From: Aotearoamyces nothofagi
Taxonomy: Eukaryota > Ascomycota > Leotiomycetes > Leotiales > Tympanidaceae
Reading direction: 5' to 3'
Length of the DNA stretch: 64,000 nt
Assembly: GCA_015345905.1 (NCBI GenBank)
Contig: JADDTR010000018.1
Coordinates: 62,361 to 126,360 of the forward strand
Under the pieces are notes generated by a model. It worked only from the letters and a program-made list of their open reading frames with translations, made no database searches and had not been told where the DNA came from. Positions 35,209 through 47,547 of this stretch are shown piece after piece. Made by a program: the position numbers and the translations under genes. Within the stretch, counting starts at the first letter, position 1. Each line of letters opens with the position of its first letter.

Positions 35209-37754
35209 TACCCCAAGCAAGGCAGGCACGTGTGGCCGGTTACATCTTATAGGCTGCCTAGTGGCTGCTGGATCTCTGATTGGGTGGGCGCCGTACCCGT
35301 GGACGAGAGCCCGGAGATGGGTTGCCCGTCCCCTCTTTCCATTTCCATTTCTCTTTCCGCTTCCCCTTCCCCTTCCCTTTCCTTTTCCCTTCCCTTTTCC
35401 CTTCCCCATCTCTTGCAAGTTGCAACTCCTCCGCCCATCCACTCATTCCCTACATTCGAGCGCGTAAAGCGTGGCAATCTTGGATACTATTCCCCTCCAA
35501 TGGCCAGACCTAGTGCATCGGACTGTGCCGACCGTCCACGGTTGCTCTTCTCTTCTTTCTCATTCTCCGTCTTGGTGTGGTCCCATGGAGTCTTCCAGTT
35601 TTCCCTCCACTACTCGACCAAATTCCGTGCTATTGATTGCATGCACACTGGCACGCTACTTTCAAGTGCCATCTGTCATCGGCCACCTGTTTTAGCGTTT
35701 TGCAGTGCGACGTCGCCTTGGCTGCCGAAGTCAGGAACCAAACGGACATACCCCCCCGCCACAACCACTGGTTAGGTTTGTTGGTAAGCAAGCATCTTCA
35801 AAGTCGAACAGCTACATCGAACAGCTCCACGCCCCTTGAGAAGCGACACGAGTCAGCGATGGATGAACGGTGTCCTACCTAAGGAGTGGACGAGAAACCA
35901 CTTCGGTATACTCTGTGCTCGGCTCTATAGTAACTTACGCACTACTGCAGACGCAAGACAATTGTACAACTCGGTGCCTGCGTTAGATCCCGGTTCAGCT
36001 GATGATGGTAATTCGCGGCATTCTAGGGGCGGTGCTCTTCGGAGGAGTCACTCCTTATAGAGCATGAGCCTTCTTCAGGCTCGTCCAAAGTATAACTGGA
36101 GGCACTGAAATATCCATCTCTACATGTAGGTCGCTGCTGGCAAAAGCTACGAGTACTTGCTTTAACGCAGGTTTCGGTAAGCCTACCTAGACTACCTCGG
36201 TTGGTGATGCTGTGTCATGGTTACGGCAGCATTACTGTGGCAAAGTCCACTTTATAGATGAAGTATCACAAACGATAGAACCACAAACTCAACTCAAAGG
36301 CCATACATACGCAGAACGATGGATTGTGTGCGTCATGTATGACGGAATCGTTCTTACTAAAACTCGTGTCGTACGATTTGAGCTCTTCGCAGCAGTGCTG
36401 CTAGTAAAATTCAAGGATAACGCAGTCGGTACGGGAAACGAGCCATGGCAGCGATTTCTCTTCTAGACGTGTCTTAGTTGGGCCAATATACAGTATATAT
36501 ACAGTATACTATAGGTTTGTTGCTCCACCAAGTCAAGAAGCCAGCACAAACCGGAGCCATGATCTCGTACAGGGCACGTGTAGAGTGCATGGTCCTTTCT
36601 GCGGGGCATTAAGTAGAGAAACAGGATCAAATGCATCCCAATCCGGCTTATACACCGACCCGTATCCCAGCAGTCCATGATTATTCGCCGGAGACAGGCT
36701 GGGTTATCACTATGTGGGGAACGCCCTGGCTGTCCCAATTATCCAAGTCTCGCTGGCTCAACCGCTTCGCCAGCGCACCAGCCATGACGACAACGTGCCT
36801 TTAGACGTTGATATGGGGCTACGTAGTATGACGGTATCCATTTTACACGGTACACTTCAGCAATGCTATACTGATATCGCATCACACTCACTGATGCAAA
36901 AACCTTGATAGAATAAATAGGGTTGGGCTCCCCCATGTAGGATCAATGATGAGTGATTCTTCCCCTGCCTGGTCACCCGATGGAGGTTCGCCAAGGCCAG
37001 ACAGAACATAGGTACGTCTGTAGAACAGGTTACTCTATACAAACCCGTCGTGCACAACTGCAATCATAGGAAGCACCACGGAAACACCGTCAACCCTACA
37101 GTACGTACCCTTACTCAAGATTACATCGGCTACCTGCCTACCTACCCAGCATGCAGGGCCCAGCTCCGCTACACCACTGCTATGGAGGCGCCAGCAGACG
37201 CCGACTCGGCTCAACCATCTCGTCCTCATCCTGACTTGCAGTGATATCAGAACCCAGGCACTGGGTGGAAGCCAGCCCAACCCCGTCTCGCCGCCGAGCC
37301 CCAGAGTTCGTGTCCGAGTACGTGTCTAATATTTCTGGAAAGCTTTATACGAGATGCTTCTGGAGTAGGCTCAGGCGCTTTTGGGTTCATCTATCTCTTT
37401 ACGTGTACAGCAGCAGACCAAACTAATCGTATCCAAAAGGCGTCGTGAACAGCGTCGCTCATCATGCCTCGCATACACTAAACCACCGTCTATAACACTG
37501 TCAAAGTACGATAGTATAAAAATATATTTGCTATTCACAATATTCTATACGGTGCAGAGCCGAGCTATCAAGGAAAGCGCGTCACTCAGATTATGCAGGC
37601 AAACCAAAGCCAAAACAATGTTACCTCCCAAGCCAGAACAATTCATATCAATAATAAAAGAGGCCATACAAGCCGCCCGCGTAAGCATCCAAACATTCAT
37701 CCATCCACAGGTCGTGATCCTTCATCGTCACTCTTCATTTTCATCTCTAGGCCT

Positions 37755-40684
37755 TTAACCGCTGCACATGAGGCATTCCTCTCTGTTCTCAATGCTGCCT
37801 ACAACACAGTTAGTATCGTCACAATACTTTGTTTACAGCAACGCATAAAGAACTTACATTGCAATACCGCATCGGCATAAATATCATTCTCTCTCTCGGT
37901 GGTCTCTCCCTCATTATCCTCCTCCTGCTTCTTGACACTAACAGCTGGCTCCGGCAGCTCCTCTTCCCTAGGAGGTTCCGTACTAGGACTTGTGGCCAAC
38001 GCCTTCGGGCTATCACCCTCAGGAATATCCGCTTTGAAGGACGGCGTGTTGAGTGGCGCAGATGCCTCCTTTGCTAATGGAGAGAATCGCTTGTTCTCAG
38101 ATGTCGGCGGCGGTGTAGATGTAGGGGTTGGAACACCATTGGGCGAAGTGACAGTATTGTTGGTACTTCCTTGCTTCACGTACATTGGGCGAGGTGCAGT
38201 AGACGGCGCAGGAGAGTAACTGTGTGTAGCACGCTTCTTGGCTGTGCGCTCGCGAGCAACGTTGGTGTCGGCCACGAGGAGGGCTTCTTGGTCGACAGTG
38301 AACTGGATAGGTGCTGAAGCAGCCATAGTACGTAGATAGTACATTCCAGTCTTGAGGCCCAGCTTCCAGCCTGCAAAATGCATGCTAGTAATCTTGCCCA
38401 TTGTTGGGTCCTTCATGTGAATGTTAAGGGACTGAGATTGATCAATGAAGGCACCACGGTCAGCAGCCATCTGAACAATAGTACGCTGGGAGATTTCCCA
38501 GACAGTCTTGTACAGCGCTTTGATGTCATCTGGGATATTATGGATGTTCTGAACGGAGCCGCCATCAGCGATGATGCGGTTCTTCATGTTATCAGACCAA
38601 AGACCCATATCTACGAGGTCCTTGAGGAGCCAGGGGTTGACGATTTGGAACTCTCCAGCCAGCACGCGACGAGAGTAGATATTTGAAGTGTACGGCTCAA
38701 AACACTCGTTGAAGCCAAGAATTTGGCTCGTGCTAGCAGTCGGCATGGGCGCAACCAGCAGACTGTTACGAACACCATGCTTCTTGATCTCCTCTTTGAG
38801 ACTAGCCCAGTCCCACAGATCAGTGGGAGTAACACCCCACATGTCATACTGGAGCTCGCCTTTCGAGACTGGTGAGCCTTCGTAAGTTTCATAAGTGCCC
38901 TCGATCTTAGCAAGGTCTACTGATGCAGTCAAAGAAGCGTGGTAGATAGTCTCGAAGATCTGGGTGTTGAGCTGTTTGGCTTCGGCGGAGTCGAAGGGGA
39001 GGCGAAGGGCCAAGAAAGCATCGGCGAGACCTTGAACACCGACAGCAACAGGTCTGTTGCGGAAGTTGCTTCGTCTTGCCTCCTCAACAGGGTAGTAGTT
39101 CACATCAATAATCTTGTTCAAGTTTCTGACGACAACTTGTACAACCTCGTGAAGTCTCTGGAAATCGTAGGTCATATCGTTTGTATTAACGAATGTGGGC
39201 AATGCCAGGGATGCCAAGTTGCATACGGCAACTTCATCTGGCGCACAGTACTCGACAATCTCCGTGCAAAGGTTGGAGCTTCGGATTGTACCGAGGTTCT
39301 TTTGGTTGCTCTTACGGTTGCAAGCATCTTTGTAGAGCATAAAGGGATTTCCGGTTTCGGTCTGGGCTTCCAGAATGGAGTACCAGAGCTTCTGGGCCTT
39401 GATAGTCTTGCGGCCCTTGCCTTCCTTCTCATATTTTTCATAGAGAGCCTCAAACTCATCACCATAGACATCTGCCAGGCCCGGGCATTCGTTGGGACAC
39501 ATGAGAGTCCACTCTCCATTCTTTTCGACACGCTTCATGAAAAGATCCGGTATCCACAGAGCAAAGAACAAGTCACGAGCACGCACTTCCTCTTTACCGT
39601 GGTTCTTCCGTAAATCAAGGAATTCAAATACATCAGCGTGCCATGGCTCAAGATAAATAGCAAAAGCGCCTGGCCGCTTATTTCCACCTTGGTCGACATA
39701 TCTTGCGGTATTGTTAAAAACACGGAGCATGGGAACAATGCCATTAGAGTTGCCGTTAGTGCCCGCAATATAGGCACCAGTAGCACGGATGCGATGAATG
39801 TTGAGACCAATACCGCCAGCAGTCTTTGAGATCATAGCACAAGTCTTGAGAGTATCATAGATGCCCTCAATACTATCCTCCTTCATGTCGACTAGGAAAC
39901 ACGAGGACAATTGGGCTTGTGGGGTACCAGCATTGAATAGAGTTGGCGAAGCATGTGTGAAGTACTTATTAGACATCAAGGTGTATGTCTCGATAGCCTT
40001 CTCGATATCATCACCATGGATTCCAACAGCCACACGCATGATCATGTGTTGTGGTCTCTCGGCAATTTTGCCATCAAGACGGAGAAGGTATGAGCGCTCC
40101 AATGTCTTAAATCCAAAGTACTGGTAGTTAAAGTCTCGATCATAAACGATAGCAGAGTTCAACTCGTCGGCATGACGCATGACGCATTCATATGTTCCCT
40201 TCGCAATCATAGGTGAAGGCTTGTTATTTCGTGGGTTGACGTAATGGTAGAGGTCGGAGATTACAGAAGAGAACTGCTTCTTGGTCTGCTTGTGTAGGTT
40301 GGAAACTGCAATACGAGCAGCGAGAATGGCATAGTCTGGATGTGTGACCGTCATATACGCTGCAGTCTCAGCGGCCTAAGGGACAATTAGCACGGATTTC
40401 TCGACCGAGGTGATAGGCGTGGCAAAGACGCGTTATTTGCGTTTAAACATACCAGATTGTCCAGTTCGATTGTGGTAACGCCCTGGTAGACACCAGAGAT
40501 AACCTTCTGCGTGATTGCTGCTGCGTCAACATGATCGGCATCGAGTCCGTAACACAGTCTGGAAACTCGAGCTGTGATCTTGTCGAACTGCACACGCTCC
40601 TTACGCCCATCTGTTAAGGGCATGAGTTGGGAATCACTGTAACGGTGGGTGGAGTCTGTACTCACCACGCTTCCACACATACAT
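37755..40684 (-). CDS. RNR1: Ribonucleoside-diphosphate reductase large subunit (class Ia)
   Basis: Reduces NDPs to dNDPs with the small subunit. Exons 40684-40666 (19 nt), 40610-40453, 40375-37858 and 37798-37755 give 912 residues. An ATP-cone starts [28 protein letters not shown]. The active-site elements are LSSCFLVDM (redox Cys), [12 protein letters not shown] (Asn-x-Cys-x-Glu) and [10 protein letters not shown] (partner Cys); [29 protein letters not shown] and [12 protein letters not shown] are also conserved. The last exon restores the swinging-arm tail [13 protein letters not shown] with its CxxC pair, so the 44-nt terminal exon is essential. A Pro/Ser/Thr-rich linker of about 120 residues separates the barrel from the tail. 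Motifs resembling MCB cell-cycle boxes lie about 240 bp upstream. Confidence 0.96.
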
Positions 40685-42579
40685 GTTGGCGGTGAGGGGT
40701 CGGGGGATTCGGCTGCAAGTGGAAATGCAGAAATTCAATGATTGAAGAACGAGAGGGTGCCTTTTACTACCGGAGTCTCCTCAATGATTATGGGGAGGGA
40801 AGGCACGATCAGGAGAGAAGAAGTGGGGAAAGGAGTGAGTCGGGAAGATAGAGTTGAGTGTGAGGATGGTTTATGGAGAAAGAGGAGGAAAGCGTGTTTA
40901 AGAAGCAAGCACTTAAGTACTTGGACGCGCTGGACGCGACTGTTTCCTTAGCGCGACAACAAAGGCTGGCACTCTGGGAATTGATTATCAACCGGCACGT
41001 GACCCCGACACCAAAATTTCACGGGACTTCGGGCTCTTTTGGGCTTCCTGCCTGTGGCAACGTGCGATGTGAGTCACGGGGTGGGTTGCCCCTGCCGATC
41101 TCTCCCTTCTTCTGGCTGTTTGAGGTTTCGTTGATACATGCCGGACTCGAGAAACAGCGGTCCTGCGCCTCCGGTGTCGGGCATATGCACGGCTTATCAG
41201 ATCCAACTCGAGTCCCTCGACTACAACGCGTATTCGTCAAGCTATGTAAACCGCAAATCTCGTCCGCGTACGATCCTATCTGCCTCTGCCAAACTGCACA
41301 GTTGCCCAACGACGGGGCCAGACTGTGGGCCAGAACCTTCGGTTCCGCGAAGTTGCCCAGCCAAGAGCCATCTATCATTCCTCAACGATTCCAAAACCCG
41401 AAGCTGGGGTCTTAAGGCCACCCTTGTGTTGCCTGAGGCATAAACTCTATGGCCGCAACCAAAGATGCATTCCACGAGCTCGCAGACCCTGGGGAGTCTG
41501 TTCCTGTCGCCGAGCTCCTCTCCTTCACACTGGGTAATTCGTGTCCGTCATCCATCGTGATGGCGACTGTGCTGCGAATCTCCGTGCCTCGGCGTCCTCA
41601 CCTTTACTCTGGTCGAGGTACAGGAACTGAGGCTCACAAGCAGGCCACATTGACAAATAACGGCCTTGCGGCCGCAAGCAGCCATACAATGGGCACATTA
41701 AAGCATAAAGCATCCGCACTAGGGCGCGACGACTACGGCGCCGGCCCTATCCACGTCGTTTGCGCTCTGTGTATTGACTTCAAAAAAAGAAAATTGAATT
41801 TTATCCTGCATAACTTCTTAAGCAACCACGCCCATGAGGTTTGTCATCGTCTTCTTTTACACTTTGCGGTTACGCATTGCGCATACGAGTCTGCCTTCCT
41901 CTCTTCGGATCTACAGTAAGACAGCATCATCCCTCCAGAATTGACGGCCCGAGAAATTCGAAGAAAAGGTTGGTCGAAACACGTAATACCGCAGGGCAGC
42001 TCGAATAAGAGATGTGTGTTTCCTCTGTGGAACAGCGATGCTCTCCTAGTCCTCGCTCTAGAGTACAGTTGTTGATGTCATTTTAGCAGAGAGAATAGAA
42101 TCTTGAACTCTAATATCTGATAAATTTCTACTACTCCAGTCTCCACTGTAACTGAGCTGTAGGCCTGCTCGGGAGTCGGGCCACTCTACCCCGGGCATGC
42201 GTAATGCATTTACATGCATATGATTTAGGCATAACATTGATGCATTCGATAACATAGACTTATATAGTATCTTATGATAGCGTGTGCTTAATGCTCTGAT
42301 GATCTGATCTATCCTATACTGAATCTCCAAGTCAACTATGGTGCCCTCTTTTCAACACAACAGACGCCCCCCCTTCTGGGCATGCACATGTACACTTCTG
42401 TAACAAAATCTATTGTTTCTAACACTGTATCTTATCTTACTCAACGCCGGAAATATTAAAAACTTCTAGATATTCAACGTAGCTTCCTGCCCCTTTTGAC
42501 CTCCTCCACATTATTCATAATAAACCTGTACTCTCACCCCAACTTTTCCGCACTTGAAAGCTTTTTTTAAACCACCCAA
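40685..42579. other. RNR1 upstream region and dehydrogenase 3' region
   Basis: 1.9 kb. The first few hundred bases are the RNR1 promoter. A plus-strand frame at 41449-41919 has no recognisable motif and is not called. The part from 42060 to 42579 is AT-rich and probably holds the 3' UTR of the dehydrogenase gene. Confidence 0.5.
40925..40940. promoter_or_regulatory. Pair of MCB-like ACGCG elements upstream of RNR1
   Basis: GACGCGCTGGACGCGAC contains two ACGCG cores 9 bp apart, about 240 bp before the RNR1 ATG. MBF sites (core ACGCG) drive G1/S expression of RNR genes in yeasts. The function here is inferred. Confidence 0.4.
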
Positions 42580-44489
42580 TCAATAGTACTTGACATATGC
42601 AGTGTGTAGTGCGTCGAGAACTCGGAAGTCAACACCTTCCTGCTTCATGCAGACAGCAACAACATCAAAGTTCCCATCGATGTACTTTCTAGTGAAGGAC
42701 TTTCCCTGTAGCTTCTTCATCCACGTCGCACTGCTTTGTGGGACGAGAGGATCATAGTAGTTGAGGGCCTTGACTCCACAGTCACCCATTGCCGCTGCGT
42801 ATGCCAAACCTGGAGAGCAAGAGATGACGTCCTGGCCAGGCTTGAAAGCGACACCGACGACAAGGACACGCAGGCCATCGGCTGACTTGCATAATTTGGA
42901 TCGCTCTGCGAAGAGTTCACGCGCGAACTTTCCTGGCCTCTCTCCCATTCTCTTGGCGGCGTGCTCCAAGACAGGGAGTGTATTGTTGACTAGGAGGTAG
43001 TATGGGTTGACTGGAATACAGTGTCCTCCAACGCCCAGTCCCGGACGGAACGGTTGGAATCCGAATGGCTTTGTTGAGGCGGCGTCGATGACCTCGTTCG
43101 GGTCAATGCCGTGGCCGACGCAGGCGTCTGCGATCTCATTGACGTACGCAATGTTGATCATGCGGTAGCAGTTCTCGTATAGCTTCGTCATCTCAGCAAC
43201 CTCAGGACGTGAGACTGGTACGACATGGTCGAAGACTTGCGAGTATATCTCGTGAATCTTGATCAGCGAGGTCTGGTCGAGACCAGAGATGACCTTGGGG
43301 ATCTGAATCAGAGTAGGCGTTGTGCGACCCGGGTCGACACGCTCTGGAGACATGCCGCAGTGTAGAGTCTCGCTGTACTGAGTTAGGAAAGCACGAGTCA
43401 TGCCAACCGATACGCTGCTCTCAATAACAACGACACTGCCTGGCCTGGCATAGGACGCAACCGTTGAAATGGCCGTCAGCAAATGGGTAGCATTGACCGT
43501 GTTGTCCTTGTGAAGGTTCGTAGGCACCGCGATAAGGTAATGCGTTCCCCTTGATAGCTGCGACACATCTGATGTCAGTTCGACCTTGGGGAGTTTGGCG
43601 AATTCAGGCGCTATCCGCTCGAGACGTTCTGGTGAAACGTCGTAACCAATTGAATTGAAAACGCCGCCGAAGCACGATAGAAGCTCCGTGCCGACATATC
43701 CAACACCGATAACACAGACGGTGATATCGGAATTCTTCTTGATTACGATACGTTCTGTTGGCCTCTCGCCGGGCTGAAGGGTGAGACTGGTGCTATTAGC
43801 TGTGGAGTCACCAGAAATTGATATACTGTAACATACGATTTCAACTCCTTGGGAAGGAAAACAGAGGCAACCTGATCCATGCTACTTTGATAGTAGAGGA
43901 CCTCGTCCTTGTTCATCTTCTTGGCTACATTTTGTACCTCATCCTTATCTTTCCCTAGGAATGGGAGTGCTGTGGCTGGGCCATGCTTAGGGACGACTTG
44001 GTCGCCAGCCTTAATACGGTCCATCATTGGCGTGTCCATTGGGTTCACTTTATCCGTAAGAGGTGTGGCAGCGCCTTCATCGTGAGGGTTTGATGTCTGG
44101 GAGCTTCTCCTAGAATCGCTGTCTTCGTCTCCCATGTATACTGCCGAGTCCCTGCGGAGAGCATCCTGAGGGTAGGCTGAATCAAGAAAGTGGTGGCCAT
44201 CATGATGTGGCACGGTGGTGACTTGTTGTCGTTTTCCGTCGAGTCCGCTATCACCCTTTGTGTATCTTGGAGATGTGAAGATGGAAGGGTTCTGGGGTGC
44301 AATAGAGAAGGTGGCACTTCGCTCGGTCGCCTTGTTCGAGTTGTTATCGTTGGTGATATTGACTATACCAAGAGACTGCGACGGGACTTTCCCCAAGTCC
44401 GAAGTGGGGGTCGAGTCGGCGTGGGAGGAGGACAGTTCAAAGGTGACCTTTGAACCGTCATCCTTCGATAAGGGGGACTGCTTGTACAT
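42580..44489 (-). CDS. Nucleotide-sugar 6-dehydrogenase, WecC-like (UDP-ManNAc/UDP-GalNAc dehydrogenase family)
   Basis: Exons 44489-43837 and 43792-42580 give 621 residues. The catalytic part begins around residue 240: SDITVCVIGVGYVGTELLSCF is the NAD-binding fold with GxGYVG. Next come VIESSVSVGMTRAFL, MSPERVDPGR, EMTKLYENCYRMINIAYVNE (catalytic Lys/Asn region), GVGGHCIPVNPYYL with the active-site Cys in the GGHCIPV context typical of WecC rather than GGSCF of UDP-glucose dehydrogenases, and VLVVGVAFKPGQDVISCSPG. Such enzymes oxidise the C6 hydroxyl of UDP-HexNAc to a uronate with two NAD+. The first 230 residues (MYKQSPLSKDDGS to DQVASVFLPKELKS) are Ser/Asp-rich and not part of the family. 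The sugar substrate cannot be read from sequence. Confidence 0.85.
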
Positions 44490-45180
44490 GTTGGAGATGC
44501 GTGGCAGGGTCGTTGGGATCTGGAAAGGTGCTGCTGCTCAAACCGGGACATGGACCGGCAGCCTTCTTGTATATATACACATCTGGAGAGCCGGCGGACA
44601 TTGTTGCGGCAAGAAGCACAGCCATGACTGCAACTTACGTTCGACCGCAAGCAGCGAGCAGGATGGCGGAGGAGACAGAAGCCCCAGCACGACATCGGTG
44701 GACGAGGCCTCCTCGAGAGCACCGACTGTGTTCGCAGAGGTCAGAATGTTTGCATTCAGAAGAAGTGGGCGTGGCCATGGGGAGATCAGGGTCACGGACC
44801 CACAGATTCACATACGCACTGAGGTAAAGTGAGCAAGAGCAGGTAAGGTTAAATAACGGGTGGGTCACAGGGCAGGCCAGGCAGGCCAGGCAGGCCAGGC
44901 AGGGCCAGTGGGGAGGGAGACGGCCTGAGGGAGACGGACGGCCTGAGCTTGCCTCTTCTCTAACCTGAGGCAGGCACGTGTACTGCACGTGTACTGCACT
45001 GCACTGTACTGCACTGTACTGCACTGTACACTGTATACAGCCTTCTCTTACCTGAGGCCAGATGCGTCCTGAGGCCAGATGCGTGCCCCCAACGATGGGC
45101 GGACGGGCTATGCACGTGAGAGGTTGGTAGGCTAGCGGGCGAACGGGGAGGGGGGCCCACCACGGAGCTAGCCACGCCGA

Positions 45181-45216
45181 GAGCGACAGAGCGACAGAGC
45201 GACAGAGCGACAGAGC
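45181..45216. repeat. 8-bp tandem repeat (GAGCGACA)n
   Basis: 4.5 perfect copies of GAGCGACA. Confidence 0.9.
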
Positions 45217-45585
45217 AGAGGTGACACAGACCTCAGGCTACCCAAGGCACCGGCCGACCACCGCGCCGGCCGTCGCTGCGAGCGAATGGAAGAGCCGTAG
45301 CCGCCCTAAGTGGGGTTGGAGAGGGGCCGTGATAGGCAGGGACGAAAGGGAAGAAGGCACCTACAGGCAAGATGCAGCCTGCATCCAGGCACTGACTGTA
45401 CTGTGCTGTACTGTACGGTACTGTACTGTTTGGCATGTACCTTAGGTAGGTAGCTTGCGTGCCAGCGACTCCGGCGAGAGTGGAGGAAGAACGAAGAACG
45501 AAGTCATAACAATGCCTCTAGAGACGCCGCAACCGTTGGGCGCCGCACACATCTAGCTCCCAACTCGCAAGCCCTCGACAACACA

Positions 45586-45623
45586 CGGAGAGAGAGAGAG
45601 AGAGAGAGACACACACACACACA
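45586..45623. repeat. Compound (GA)n(CA)n microsatellite
   Basis: A GA run of about 11 units passes directly into a CA run of about 7 units. Confidence 0.9.
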
Positions 45624-46290
45624 GCAAGCAGCCTGGCGCGAGCTGGTCCCCACAGAAACTGGCACAGCCTCCGGTGCTGCTCGCTGCTCGCTGTGCATTG
45701 TGCGCCGTGTGCACCCTCCGCGACGAGGACAAGGTGCTGGGACCCGAGGGAGCTGGTCAGGATCCGGACGCTGGCCGATTGTTTTCATGCAAGGCTACCG
45801 ACACAGCTGCAGCAGAGATCCGCCTTCTCCATCTGGGGATTGTACTGTCCCATTGTCGGTGCCGTGGTCCTGTGCAGGATATCCAGGCGCAGGAGTAGCA
45901 CCACACACGCGCCGTCGGTCGGGTCAGCCAGGAAGTTTTCCTCTCGGGGCCTCCCAGACGAGGCCAGATGGTCAGCGAAGGTTAAAGCAAATAGAGCCGC
46001 GCACACGCGGTGCCGTGTGGGTTAATGCCGGGAACTCAAACGCCACAGCCAGAGAGGCGGCGGGATGATGACAAGAGCTGGGAGGGGGACTGGGATGTGG
46101 CAGTGGGAGCATGGCCGTTGATTTGCCGTGGGACAGCAAGCCACAGCCGTCGCGCTGGATAGTGCAGTGCACACAGTAAGTAAGCTCACGGGCCGCCGGC
46201 TGCTGCAGGGCAAGAGACGGCGGCACGTGCTCGGCCCGGGATGCCTCGTCTGGGAAGCGGCGACGAGCTTCGGAATGCCACGGCCTCTGG

Positions 46291-46294
<4 letters not shown>

Positions 46295-46323
<29 letters not shown>
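46295..46323. repeat. (CT)n microsatellite
   Basis: Perfect CT run of about 14 units. Confidence 0.9.
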
Positions 46324-47547
46324 CCCTCCCGTCTGAAAGCGACGGTCTGCCCTCGGCCTGCGGTGCTGCGTGTTGTTGTGCAATCCAGAGGGAAATCAAT
46401 CCCCCCAGCGTGCAGAGGGCACTGTGCGATATGCGGCTACGCGACGTGGTTGCGGCACATACCGTTACGTACTAGGCTCTAAGCTCTGTGCCGCGGTTCC
46501 GCCGCCTCCGGAAGCCACCACAACACCAAACAGGCCCTGTACCTGATGCAGGGAGGTGGCTCCGCGCAGCGTCCGTGTAACATGACAGCGTGACGGCAAC
46601 GCTCGCACGACATGCGGAGGGGGCTGAAAGTGGGGTGGAGATGGGGCTGAGAATGAAACTGCGGCTGAGACCGACGGCCGGCCTGTGCCTGCAGAAAACA
46701 CCACCGGGAATGGCGCGGTAGACGCGCGTCACATACAGGAGCTCTTGCGGAGCCGCCCAGGACGGCAGGACGCACACGGCCGCCGAGAGAAGAGGCTGGT
46801 TTGTCCGGCCCAGATGGACTCAGGTGGTGAGGAACAGTCAAATAAGCATTGTTCCGAACCGTGTCTGCCAGCCCTGCAAGACGCAGCTCGCTATTGCTTG
46901 GGATGCCAGCTGTAAAAGGATAGTCGTGCACAGAATCTTAGGGGCCGCCGCAAAAGCGCCACCCTTTGCGGCGGCCGCGCGGTAGGCTAGCCGGGTCGGG
47001 CTACGGCGCAGGTCCAGTGCGGACGGCTCGGTTGCCTATTCGGGCAGACTGGGTGTCCTCAGGCACGGCAGGCGGACACGCGGGCACGCGGGCACGCGGT
47101 GTTGCGCTTTTCTTCAGCGTCGAGTTGTCGATTCCAGGGTGCCGACTCCAGGGCAATCGATCGCTGGGGATCTGGATCTCGATCTGGGCGTGGGTTTCTG
47201 CCTTGGTTCGTTGGTTGCCTGGGGACTTGGCTACCTGGTTACTACCTAGCAATCTCCTTGCTGCAGCCAACGGGATGGGCATAGCTTTGTACATAGAGTA
47301 CATACGTCATCTCGGCACGTGCCTTGGGGGGGGGGACTCCATCTCACGTGCTTGCCTGCAGTCACGTGCACGTACAATATGCTACAGCTATATTCAGAGA
47401 CCTCTGGTCTCCTGGATACACACTACGGAGTGTCTGTAGCTGGTGCCTCCCAGACAGCGTCTATAGACAGCGAGCGTCTGGACGGTGCGTAGCTAGAGTA
47501 GCTGCTGACGGCAACATCCTGCTCCCCTCCCCACGCTGCCCTCCCTC

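Larger units (their letters stand above)
33707..37754. other. 4 kb intergenic region between CFEM gene and RNR1
   Basis: Contains the CFEM promoter (33707 to about 34250), a TACTGTAC tract (34250-34301), GAC/TGGGAGAC and TACAGGTAC repeats (34955-35060), an 8-bp TGATGCGT array (35173-35208) and a purine/pyrimidine-asymmetric tract of TTCCCTTTCC type (35335-35410). From 35500 to 37750 the sequence is unique but shows no supported gene on either strand. Confidence 0.55.
44490..47547. other. 3 kb repeat-rich intergenic region
   Basis: Lies upstream of the dehydrogenase and downstream of the oxoprolinase. Contains a GGCCA/GGCAG array (44872-44903), TACTGCAC tracts (44985-45033 and 45394-45430), an 8-bp GAGCGACA array (45181-45216), a GA/CA microsatellite (45586-45623) and a CT tract (46295-46323). 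GC-rich unique sequence between them has open frames on both strands but no recognisable protein. No gene supported. Confidence 0.6.

Noticed and set aside
41449-41919. 156-codon plus-strand ORF in the RNR1 upstream region
   Set aside because: No recognisable motif, signal or splice pattern; likely a chance open frame in mixed-composition DNA.
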